Assembly: GCA_026395475.1 (NCBI GenBank)
Contig: JAPLYQ010000067.1
Span: forward strand, 1-23,045
Length of the DNA: 23,045 nt
From: Candidatus Roizmanbacteria bacterium
GTDB lineage: Bacteria; Patescibacteriota; Microgenomatia; UBA1406; GWC2-37-13
Direction of reading: 5' to 3'
A program made the translations under genes and the position numbers. Below are positions 7,328-14,120 of this stretch, piece by piece. Every line of letters begins with the position of its first letter. Position 1 is the stretch's first letter. Under the pieces are notes generated by a model. That model saw nothing but the letters and a program-made list of their open reading frames with translations, did not search any database and had not been told where the DNA came from.

Positions 7328-8650
7328 ATGTCGTATAGCGCTCTCTATATAAAGAAAGGTCAGAATGCTCTCAAAATTCTCGGAGCTATTTCTCTTATAT
7401 CTTTTGTTGTGGGGGTATCTTTTTTTGTAAAACAAATCGGAAAACAAAATGGATGGCAAAAAATAACTGGCATTGACAAATTATATGTAGTAAATAGAAC
7501 ATCTCATGGATTTGAAGTTGTATGGTCCACAAAAAAACCAGCAAAAGAAGAACAATGGGTAGAAGTTGGAACAGGAAAAGAATCATATCCTATCATGAGT
7601 AAATTTGACACGAGCGGGGACGTATACCATGCGACTGTTGAGGGATTAAAGCCCGATACAACATACTATTTTCGTGTAAGAGTTGGCACTAAAACATATA
7701 TTTTGCCTTCGTTAAACTCAAAAATTGTGCACACTCCGAAAGAGGTTGTAGAAAAGCCAATTTCACCTGCTTACGGAAAAGTTGCTTTGCCTTCCACAAG
7801 ACCATATGGGAATGGACTACTTATCTATGAAATTGATGGATTTTATCCATTAGCAGTTGCCACAAAGGAAACTGGGGAATGGCTTATGCCGTTAAATGGA
7901 CTTGTCGAAAAGAAAAGCGATTCAATTGTGCCTATAAATGATACTAATCAGGTATCAATAAAACTATTTTCCTATCCAGAAGGTAATGTTCGAACGATTG
8001 TTGGACAAACTCGTCCTTTAAAACAAACGATTATAGCCGGTACTACCGTACATGTTGCCCAAGCAGCTCAAACTGCAGGTGAGTCAGTTCTGGGTACTTA
8101 TACCCAAAGCTCAACTCAAAAAACGAGTGAAACTCTGAGCGTTGTTTACCCGAAAGAAAATGCACTTATTCCGGGAAATACCCCATTAATTAGAGGAACA
8201 GCCCAAGCAGGAAAAGACGTGAATGTCCTCATCCAAGGCCCGACAAAACAATATAGTTATAGAGCAACTGCAGATGAAGTTGGGAATTGGCTTGTGCAAA
8301 ATCCACTTGTTCTTGAGGCGGGAAAATATACCATTTTGGTCAATGAAGTAAGTACGGAGAAGGCGTCACCAATAAGTATTAAAAGGACTTTTAGCATTAT
8401 AAAAAGTGGTGAGCAAGTTTTGGGATTGGCAACAGGCTCTCCAACACTTATTCCTACCATGCCACCAGTTGTTCCTACCTATGCAAATCCAACAACCAGT
8501 CCAACAGCTGGTTTGTATCCAACTACAATTATTCCTACACGATTTGTTCCCACAGCAACTCCTCCAATAACGGGTGGAGGCATGTCTAGCTTTCTCTTTG
8601 GCTCCCTCTTTTTCATCATCGTGGGAGCGGGATTAGTTATTGCGTTTTAA
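7328..8650 (+). CDS. Surface protein with FN3 and Ig-like domains, Pro/Thr stalk and C-terminal anchor
   Basis: A 440-residue protein with an N-terminal membrane helix (about 17-35). A fibronectin type III-like domain follows (about 48-135; note WSTKKPAKEEQW and GLKPDTTYYFRVRV). A beta-rich region covers about 145-250. A bacterial Ig-like domain covers about 272-358 (YPKENALIPGNTPLIRGTA ... GNWLVQNPLVLEAGKYTI). A Pro/Thr-rich stalk covers about 370-410. The C-terminal hydrophobic helix (about 420-440) has no basic tail. Just before it, PPITG (8561-8575) has the xPxTG layout of a sortase signal. The gene starts 3 bases after the 61-aa membrane peptide gene and ends the pilNO-linked run before the promoter at 8661. 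Likely role: extracellular adhesin or structural surface protein, which is inference. Confidence 0.75.
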   Translation: MSYSALYIKKGQNALKILGAISLISFVVGVSFFVKQIGKQNGWQKITGIDKLYVVNRTSHGFEVVWSTKKPAKEEQWVEVGTGKESYPIMSKFDTSGDVYHATVEGLKPDTTYYFRVRVGTKTYILPSLNSKIVHTPKEVVEKPISPAYGKVALPSTRPYGNGLLIYEIDGFYPLAVATKETGEWLMPLNGLVEKKSDSIVPINDTNQVSIKLFSYPEGNVRTIVGQTRPLKQTIIAGTTVHVAQAAQTAGESVLGTYTQSSTQKTSETLSVVYPKENALIPGNTPLIRGTAQAGKDVNVLIQGPTKQYSYRATADEVGNWLVQNPLVLEAGKYTILVNEVSTEKASPISIKRTFSIIKSGEQVLGLATGSPTLIPTMPPVVPTYANPTTSPTAGLYPTTIIPTRFVPTATPPITGGGMSSFLFGSLFFIIVGAGLVIAF

Positions 8651-8669
8651 GATCTATTCTTGATAGAAT
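8640..8669 (+). promoter_or_regulatory. Extended -10 promoter placed for a leaderless mRNA (gene at 8676)
   Basis: TGATAGAAT (8661-8669) is an extended -10 box (TGN plus TAGAAT, 5 of 6). It ends 6 bases before the ATG at 8676, which puts the start of transcription at about the ATG. A weak -35, TTGCGT (8640-8645), lies 18 bases upstream, inside the end of the previous gene. Confidence 0.5.
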
Positions 8670-8675
8670 GAAACT

Positions 8676-9329
8676 ATGGATGGATTTATCGACTTCGTGA
8701 CTTCTATAAATAAAGTTGCCCTACTGGCTTTTTTTGTCGTATTGGCTTTTCTTGTTTTTGAAATCAAAAAGATGCTTGACGAAAAAAGAAAAAGAGAGAA
8801 ACCAGTTGTTCCTCAGTTTAACGATAAAATGCAACAGAAGCTTGCAGCAGTAAATAGTACCCCGCTTCCGGCCATTATTCCTCTGAAAAAAAATGATAAA
8901 ACAGTCAATCCTCTTCTTATGATTGGCATAGGAATTATTTCTTTAGTCGGCGTTGTTGTGATTATGGTTGCTTCATATAATACAAGTGTAAAAAAACAAC
9001 GAACTGCCTCAATTCCAATTGTAAGGCAGATACAATCTGCAGGGCTTAAAGTATATGACACAAATTGGTTGGAAATTGAAAAAAAGAAAAATGAAAAAGC
9101 AAAACCAGGAGAAAAACTGTATATCGGACTTCAAACAATTGTCGAATCTGATATCGATAGAGCAAGAATTAAAGTAAATGCAAACGATTGGCAAATCTCA
9201 GATATCACAACCCTTTTTAATCCTAAGTTAAAGGTGTATTATAGAGAGTATATTGTTGCAACAGGAACAGCGCAATTAAAAATTGATGCCCAGTTACACT
9301 CAGCGAGTGATGGGTGGTTATCAGATTAG
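8676..9329 (+). CDS. Two-helix membrane protein of unknown function
   Basis: A 217-aa protein I do not recognise. It has two hydrophobic helices (about residues 12-29 and 80-100). Between them is a Lys/Pro-rich segment of about 50 residues, probably cytoplasmic if both ends lie outside. After the second helix comes a domain of about 115 residues with a charged EIEKKKNEKAKPGEKLY stretch and a beta-rich end. It sits between two Pro/Thr-rich surface protein genes, so a surface role is plausible but unproven. Its own promoter overlaps the tail of the upstream gene. Confidence 0.65.
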   Translation: MDGFIDFVTSINKVALLAFFVVLAFLVFEIKKMLDEKRKREKPVVPQFNDKMQQKLAAVNSTPLPAIIPLKKNDKTVNPLLMIGIGIISLVGVVVIMVASYNTSVKKQRTASIPIVRQIQSAGLKVYDTNWLEIEKKKNEKAKPGEKLYIGLQTIVESDIDRARIKVNANDWQISDITTLFNPKLKVYYREYIVATGTAQLKIDAQLHSASDGWLSD

Positions 9330-9331
9330 TC

Positions 9332-10060
9332 ATGAAAAAAAATAGAACAGCAATAACTGTGTTTCTTCTCGTGATGACTGTTGTTTTATTGGGGGCAACT
9401 ATATATATAAGCAGTCTTCTTTCATCAACAAGTTCTCCAACACAGATTCAAAAAACAAAAGCTGCTGCTGTAACCTATACGAGAAAAGTAGACTTATTTC
9501 AAACAGATGTAACAGAAGATCCAACACTAACGATAACTCCTCCCATTTCCATAAGTCCTGAGGCAATAGTAAGTCAAACTCCCGGTGGGACTATTCCAAC
9601 ACTTCCCGCAACATTACCTACACAAATACCTGTTATCCCAACACTCATAGCTGTAGCTCCAACTAAAATTCCTGTAGTCCCAACTCTACTTGCGATGGCT
9701 CCAACATTAATTCCAACTCTTATCCCAACTTTGATTCCAACACTTATTCCTACAAAAGTTCAAACGCAAGTGACAGTTCCTGTTATCTCATCGGTGCCTG
9801 CTACACCAACATTACAACCACTCCTTGCCTATAAAAGTACTACTATTTCACCAACTCTCATTCCTATCGCAAATACTGGTGGAATGATAAACCCAACGGG
9901 GTCAGGAAGCTCAATAAATCCTACCAAAACCATATCTCCTACTTCACAAAAAATTCAACCAACTGGAGTACAAAAACTCCCTGAAACCGGATGGATTCAA
10001 ACATCTTCAATCTTGTTTATCGTGGCAACTTCTACAATTCTTTTCTCATTATTGTTTTAA
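9332..10060 (+). CDS. Pro/Thr-rich surface protein with LPETG sorting signal
   Basis: A 242-aa secreted protein. An N-terminal membrane/signal helix (about 8-29) follows a MKKNR start. The long Pro/Thr/Ile-rich middle (about 66-215) includes four perfect TLIP repeats (9704-9751). Near the end LPETG (residues 216-220, bases 9977-9991) is followed by a hydrophobic helix (226-242). This is the layout of a sortase-anchored protein, except that the usual Arg/Lys tail after the helix is absent. The start is set at 9332 (MKKNRTAITV) rather than at the in-frame GTG at 9314, which would overlap the previous gene and prefix MVIRLV to the signal. The sortase at 19687-20427 is the obvious partner. The stalk would be rigid and extended, perhaps glycosylated on Thr; the last point is inference. 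Confidence 0.8.
   Translation: MKKNRTAITVFLLVMTVVLLGATIYISSLLSSTSSPTQIQKTKAAAVTYTRKVDLFQTDVTEDPTLTITPPISISPEAIVSQTPGGTIPTLPATLPTQIPVIPTLIAVAPTKIPVVPTLLAMAPTLIPTLIPTLIPTLIPTKVQTQVTVPVISSVPATPTLQPLLAYKSTTISPTLIPIANTGGMINPTGSGSSINPTKTISPTSQKIQPTGVQKLPETGWIQTSSILFIVATSTILFSLLF
9704..9751 (+). repeat. Four TLIP-encoding 12-base repeats
   Basis: Four consecutive Thr-Leu-Ile-Pro units, each 12 bases, differ at synonymous positions (Leu as tta, ctt, ttg, ctt; Pro as cca, cca, cca, cct). The identity is therefore kept at protein rather than DNA level, within a broader xxPT-type stalk. Confidence 0.9.
9977..9991 (+). other. LPETG sortase recognition motif
   Basis: Encodes Leu-Pro-Glu-Thr-Gly at residues 216-220 of the Pro/Thr-rich protein, 22 residues before the C-terminus and just before a hydrophobic helix. 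In sortase substrates cleavage falls between Thr and Gly. Confidence 0.85.
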
Positions 10061-10082
10061 TGATGAAAGAGTGTAATATAAC
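10052..10082 (+). promoter_or_regulatory. Weak candidate promoter of mltG
   Basis: TTGTTT (10052-10057) and TATAAC (10077-10082) are 19 bases apart. The -10-like box ends 9 bases before the ATG at 10092, giving a predicted leader of only 2 to 3 bases. The spacing is not ideal, so this is tentative. Confidence 0.3.
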
Positions 10083-10091
10083 TTCATACAT

Positions 10092-11057
10092 ATGAAAAAG
10101 TCATTTGTTTTCTATTTATTTTGTCTTTTTGTTCCCATTTTTTTATACTGGCTTATTTTTGGTCCTGTAGGATCATCAAAAGAATCACTTTTTATAGTAC
10201 CTCAAAATCAAGAAGGATTTAACATTGTTCAAAAATTAGAAGAAGGGAAATTTATAAAGAACAGAATGGTATTTGAATTATTCAAAAATACGTTTTTACT
10301 TCATATTACCATCGAACCAGGAGGATATCAGCTCAATGAAAATATGTGGGCGTGGAATGTTTTAAGTAAATTGAATGGAAAACCAGATTTAGTTTGGGTA
10401 CGTTTTGGAGGGTGTCTCAGAAAGGAACAAATTGGAGAAATTCTGGCGGGCTCACTTGGGTGGAGTAGTGATGAGCTAAATAAATGGAATACTCAATATA
10501 CAAATACAAAGCCAGAATATTTTGAGGGAGTGTATTATCCTGATACCTATCTCATCCCTGTGCATGAATCGGGGGATAAAATTGCTCAAAGACTTATTAA
10601 TAGGTTTAATGAAAAATTTAACCCCCTTGCTAACAAATATATTCAAGCAAACATTCGATGGGTAACAGGGCTTAAAATTGCCTCTCTTATTGCCCGAGAA
10701 GCTGCTGGAAAGCAGGACATGCACCTCATCTCAGGCATTATCTGGAATAGGCTCGATATTGGGATGCCATTACAGATAGATTCAACCATGCAATATACAC
10801 TTGGGAAAAATAGTGAAGGCAAATGGTGGGGAGGAATTGATATAAATGAGAAGCAGAATGATTCGCCATATAATTCTTATTTATATAAAGGACTTCCTCC
10901 CACTCCTATTTGTAGTCCAAACATAGATTATATTGAGGCTGCCTTAAATCCAGAAGAAACAGATTGTCTATTTTATCTTCACGACAGTAAAGAACAAATT
11001 CACTGTGCAAAAACATATGAACAACATTTGAAGAATATTGAAACTTACTTAAATTAA
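10092..11057 (+). CDS. mltG: Endolytic peptidoglycan transglycosylase MltG (YceG-like)
   Basis: Cleaves nascent glycan strands in the membrane and is thought to end their polymerisation. The 321-aa protein has an N-terminal membrane helix (about 5-24), a LysM-like region (about 30-95) and the YceG domain. EGVYYPDTYLIP (145-156) corresponds to the family's EGyLfPDTY. REAAGKQDM carries the expected catalytic Glu (E203). SGIIWNRLDIGMPLQIDST (214-232) matches the conserved NRL..gMpLQ.DpT. The ending includes GLPPTPICSPN (267-277), typical of the family. It works with the class A PBP at 20476-22758. The end lies 8 bases from the convergent gene. Confidence 0.93.
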   Translation: MKKSFVFYLFCLFVPIFLYWLIFGPVGSSKESLFIVPQNQEGFNIVQKLEEGKFIKNRMVFELFKNTFLLHITIEPGGYQLNENMWAWNVLSKLNGKPDLVWVRFGGCLRKEQIGEILAGSLGWSSDELNKWNTQYTNTKPEYFEGVYYPDTYLIPVHESGDKIAQRLINRFNEKFNPLANKYIQANIRWVTGLKIASLIAREAAGKQDMHLISGIIWNRLDIGMPLQIDSTMQYTLGKNSEGKWWGGIDINEKQNDSPYNSYLYKGLPPTPICSPNIDYIEAALNPEETDCLFYLHDSKEQIHCAKTYEQHLKNIETYLN

Positions 11058-11058
11058 T

Positions 11059-11078
11059 AAAATATTCAAGATATTTTT
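11059..11078. terminator. Weak AT-only hairpin between convergent genes
   Basis: AAAATAT and ATATTTT form a 7-bp stem around a 5-base loop, followed on the plus strand by further T residues. It sits just after the mltG stop and overlaps the last codons of the minus-strand gene. The stem has no G-C pair, so terminator function is doubtful. Confidence 0.25.
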
Positions 11079-11602
11079 GGAATTGTGTGAGTGATTATTA
11101 TTTTACTTACCGCTTCATTTTGAGATAAAACAAAGGGAAGACTATCTGAGCGAAGAAAATCAACTTCTGTAATTGGAACTGTATTGCAGTCCATTTGAAG
11201 CTCTTTAACGATAGAAGCAATCATTGAGCAATTATATGCTGTATCAAGTATTTCTATTGACCCTTTAGTGTCTACAACTCGAACAGCTTCATTGAGTAAT
11301 GTACAAAATACAGCGAGTTTTTCTGCTTTAAGAAGAGGCCCAAGTTGGTTAAAATCAACAGGGATATTCCCTGAAAGAATATGTTTATGGAACCCTTGTG
11401 TATTAGTGGCGTTGTTTAATAAAAAATCCATCTGTACCTTTGATGCAGAATGAGTTTTAAGGGGAAGTAAATAGGCAGATGCTAATATATTGGGGTGAGC
11501 AAGTGAGTCTATATCAATAGCAACAGTATTTATTTCATTTTTTGCCCATTGCGAACCTCTAATTCCACTTCCAACCAATACAGATAATTCTTTGTATGAC
11601 AT
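11066..11602 (-). CDS. Class I methyltransferase-like protein, degenerate
   Basis: A 178-aa protein with a Rossmann-like pattern. VLVGSGIRG (residues 8-16) sits where SAM-dependent methyltransferases have D-x-G-x-G-x-G. VAIDID (27-32) corresponds to the acidic end of strand 2. ASAYLLPLKTHSASKVQMD (41-59) corresponds to the A..LPf.d.s.D segment. NEAVRVVDTKGSIEILD (about 103-119) resembles the RvLkpGG.l.i.d strand. The acidic residue of motif I is replaced (V-L-V-G), so SAM binding is uncertain. The ATG at 11602 follows TGTAAT by 5 bases. It shares the strand with tpiA, 50 bases upstream. Substrate unknown. Confidence 0.6.
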   Translation of the reverse strand: MSYKELSVLVGSGIRGSQWAKNEINTVAIDIDSLAHPNILASAYLLPLKTHSASKVQMDFLLNNATNTQGFHKHILSGNIPVDFNQLGPLLKAEKLAVFCTLLNEAVRVVDTKGSIEILDTAYNCSMIASIVKELQMDCNTVPITEVDFLRSDSLPFVLSQNEAVSKIIITHTIPKIS

Positions 11603-11652
11603 AAAACATTACATGAAAACAGATTTAAGACATTAATACCTATAAAGCAGCT

Positions 11653-12303
11653 TTATTGTGCAGCTCTGGCTATTGAAATGAATTGCTCAGGATCCAAACA
11701 TGCTTTTCCAATAAGAAAACCATCAATTTCTCCCGTTGCAAAATAATCTGAAGCATTTTTTTCGTTTACTGAACCTCCGTAGATAAAAACAACGTCATTT
11801 GGTAGTTTCATTTTTTTCTTCATGGCAACAGTTTGTTCTGGGGGTTCATTTTGTCCGGTTCCAATTGCCGCAACTGGTTCATATGCTACAAACTTTACTC
11901 CTTCTGGAATAGGATCTTTTTCATCTCTTACGCAATACACTGGTGTTATTCCATGAGCTAGTGCCTGTTTCACTTTTTCGGCTAACTGTTCATCTGTTTC
12001 TCCAAATATTTTTCTTCGTTCACTATGACCGATTATTGAATAATGAGCCACTCCTTCAAGTGTTGTTGCGGTGACGTCTCCGGTATAGCTACCTTTTTCA
12101 AATGAAGAAATTGTTTGAGAGCCAACAAACACATTCTTACAATCTTTCAACTTACCTTGGACATAAGAGATAAAAAGAAGGGGAGGAAACACCCCTAAAG
12201 TAACATTTTCATTGGCTCTATATTCTCTTTGAAATGTATAAATCCATTGTTTCATTTCGGTAAAATTCTTGTTTGCTTTCCAGTTTCCTAAAATATATTT
12301 CAT
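11653..12303 (-). CDS. tpiA: Triosephosphate isomerase, compact form
   Basis: Interconverts dihydroxyacetone phosphate and glyceraldehyde-3-phosphate in glycolysis. The catalytic set is present: GNWKAN with N7 and K9, the catalytic His H93 in IGHSERR (91-97), Glu E142 in YEPVAAIGTG (141-150), and the phosphate-binding YGGSV (175-179). The usual Trp in YEPVWAIGTG is Ala here. At 216 aa the protein is about 35 residues shorter than typical bacterial enzymes of about 250. The spacing from catalytic His to Glu is 49 instead of about 70, and Glu to YGGS is about 10 shorter. All key residues remain, so it is probably active. The start at 12303 is 39 bases from the divergent helicase gene. Confidence 0.93.
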   Translation of the reverse strand: MKYILGNWKANKNFTEMKQWIYTFQREYRANENVTLGVFPPLLFISYVQGKLKDCKNVFVGSQTISSFEKGSYTGDVTATTLEGVAHYSIIGHSERRKIFGETDEQLAEKVKQALAHGITPVYCVRDEKDPIPEGVKFVAYEPVAAIGTGQNEPPEQTVAMKKKMKLPNDVVFIYGGSVNEKNASDYFATGEIDGFLIGKACLDPEQFISIARAAQ

Positions 12304-12326
12304 TGGTAAATAATGGCAATAAGTAA

Positions 12327-12335
12327 TGGTATAGT
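12327..12335 (+). promoter_or_regulatory. Extended -10 promoter placed for a leaderless helicase mRNA
   Basis: TGGTATAGT is an extended -10 box (TGN plus TATAGT, 5 of 6). It ends 7 bases before the ATG at 12343, so transcription should start at about the ATG. The only -35-like string (TTGGTA at 12303-12308) is 21 bases away. The box overlaps the symmetric string TATAGTATA (12330-12338). Read on the other strand, that gives TATACT and could serve tpiA with a longer leader. Confidence 0.5.
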
Positions 12336-12342
12336 ATAACGT

Positions 12343-14112
12343 ATGCAGAAAGTTGAGTTCAAGACATTAAATCCAGAACAGTTACAGGCGGTTTCGTATA
12401 CTACTGGTCCCACCGTTGTATTAGCAGGAGCAGGATCAGGAAAAACGAGAGTATTGGTCTATAAAGTTCTTTACCTTATTACTCACGAGAAAATTCTTCC
12501 CAGTGAAATTGTTATGATAACCTTCACTAACAAAGCCGCTGCCGAAATGAAAAAAAGAATAGAAAGTGCAGGGTTTGGAAAACTCGGTTTTGTCGGAACA
12601 TTTCATTCCTATTGTGCAAGTCTACTTCGCCGGTATGCAGGATGGTTGGGATTTGGACCTGACTTTGTCATATTTGATGATGACGATCAAACAGCTCTAC
12701 TTAAGCAAATAATAAAAGAAAATGATATTGACCGTATGACTGCATCATACCTTTCTCACCTTATTTCTGCGGCAAAAAACCAACTTATTGCACCCGATAA
12801 ATTTACAACCTTTTTTCCTCAAGAACGAGCAAATGAAGTTGCAAAAATATACTCGGTATATCAAGCACGTCTGAAGAAAAATAATGCGTTTGATTTTGAT
12901 GATCTCATTATGAAAGTGGTTGAATTATTGAGAAAAGATGACGAAGTTCGAGCACTTATCCATGAAAAGTACACACAAATATTAATAGATGAATTTCAGG
13001 ACACAAATTATGCACAATATTCATTAGCACGTCTCCTATCTGAGGAAAGTCTAGATATTACCGTTGTGGGAGATTTTTCACAAAGCATATATTCGTGGCG
13101 TGGTGCTGACATACGTAATTTGGAAAAGTTTCAGACAGATTTTCCTGATGCAAAAGTGTTTGAACTCGAACAAAATTATCGATCAACGCCTCCTATTCTT
13201 GATTTTGCGTATACGATAATTTCAAAAAATAATGGTCACCCAATTTTAAAATTGTTTACCGAAAAAAATGGAGGGGAAGATATCATCATTAAACAATTAC
13301 AAAACGAAGAAGACGAATCGCTTTTTATTGTAACAGAAATAGAACGTTTGAAAAATAAATACGATTACAAAGATTTTGCAGTTTTATATCGTATTAATGC
13401 CCAGTCGCGCGCACTGGAAGAGGCACTTCTACAGTATGGACTTCCATATATGCTCATTGGTGGAATTCGTTTTTATGAACGTAAAGAAATTAAAGATGTT
13501 TTATCCTACATGCGTCTTATTCTTAACCCAGATAATGAAATCGCGCAAGAACGTATTATGAAACTTGGAAAAAGGAAATGGACAGAGTTTGTTGAGAAAT
13601 CCGTGAGCATTCGAGAGGGAATTGAAAAGAAAGATTCAGAAGGACTAATGGAAGAAATATTTTCCGCAACAAATTATCTTGCGCTTTACAATGAAAAAGA
13701 TCCAGAAGAATATTCTCGATTAGAAAACATAAAAGAATTGAAAAGTGTCGCAAATTCATATCCTAATATCAATGATTTTTTAGAGCAAATTGCGTTAGTT
13801 GAATCTGAATATTCCGAAGGAGAGAAAAAAAGAAAAGGAGAAGATGGGGTAAGACTTATGACGCTCCATCAAGCAAAAGGATTAGAATTTCCTGTAGTTT
13901 TTATTGTAGGAGTGGAAGAAGGGATTTTACCTCATTCTCGAAGTACTTTTGATCACTTTCAGCTCGAAGAAGAGCGAAGACTTATGTATGTAGGAGTTAC
14001 TCGAGCAAAAGAACGATTGTTTATCACCCATGCTCGAAGGAGATTCCTCTTTGGAAGGAGAATGGAATCTGCTCCCTCTCGCTTCATTGCGGAAGAAAAT
14101 GAAGAGTGGTAG
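12343..14112 (+). CDS. UvrD/PcrA-like superfamily 1 DNA helicase
   Basis: ATP-driven 3'-5' helicase acting in repair or replication restart. All SF1A motifs are visible in order. These are the Q-motif region LNPEQLQAV (9-17), Walker A AGAGSGKT (28-35), TFTNKAAAEM (60-69), GTFHSYC (85-91), Walker B LIDEFQDTN (214-222), GDFSQSIYSWRGAD (243-256), QNYRST (277-282), TLHQAKGLEF (507-516) and RRLMYVGVTRAKERL (545-559). At 589 aa it is about 130 residues shorter than PcrA/UvrD. The region between FYERKEIKD (377-385) and motif V is reduced, so domain 2B is smaller. The C-terminal extension after motif VI stops within 30 residues. In CPR genomes such enzymes may be annotated UvrD, PcrA or Rep. Confidence 0.95.
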   Translation: MQKVEFKTLNPEQLQAVSYTTGPTVVLAGAGSGKTRVLVYKVLYLITHEKILPSEIVMITFTNKAAAEMKKRIESAGFGKLGFVGTFHSYCASLLRRYAGWLGFGPDFVIFDDDDQTALLKQIIKENDIDRMTASYLSHLISAAKNQLIAPDKFTTFFPQERANEVAKIYSVYQARLKKNNAFDFDDLIMKVVELLRKDDEVRALIHEKYTQILIDEFQDTNYAQYSLARLLSEESLDITVVGDFSQSIYSWRGADIRNLEKFQTDFPDAKVFELEQNYRSTPPILDFAYTIISKNNGHPILKLFTEKNGGEDIIIKQLQNEEDESLFIVTEIERLKNKYDYKDFAVLYRINAQSRALEEALLQYGLPYMLIGGIRFYERKEIKDVLSYMRLILNPDNEIAQERIMKLGKRKWTEFVEKSVSIREGIEKKDSEGLMEEIFSATNYLALYNEKDPEEYSRLENIKELKSVANSYPNINDFLEQIALVESEYSEGEKKRKGEDGVRLMTLHQAKGLEFPVVFIVGVEEGILPHSRSTFDHFQLEEERRLMYVGVTRAKERLFITHARRRFLFGRRMESAPSRFIAEENEEW

Positions 14113-14115
14113 AAT
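14087..14115 (+). promoter_or_regulatory. Extended -10 promoter placed for a leaderless acyltransferase mRNA
   Basis: TGGTAGAAT (14107-14115) is an extended -10 box (TGN plus TAGAAT) that includes the last Trp codon and the TAG stop of the helicase gene. It ends 5 bases before the ATG at 14121. A -35-like TTGCGG (14087-14092) sits at the ideal 17-base spacing. The same TAGAAT hexamer serves the gene at 8676. Confidence 0.5.
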
Positions 14116-14120
14116 GAATT

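Noticed and set aside
9314..9331. GTG start at 9314 for the LPETG protein
   Set aside because: It would overlap the previous gene and add MVIRLV before a normal MKKNR signal start.
9866..9883. ANTGG in the LPETG protein as a second sorting motif
   Set aside because: It lies about 60 residues before the C-terminus with no hydrophobic helix after it.
11642..11656. Inverted repeat ATAAAGC-A-GCTTTAT near the tpiA stop
   Set aside because: The stem is short and AT-rich, the loop is too tight, and no T-run follows on either strand. Terminator function is not supported.
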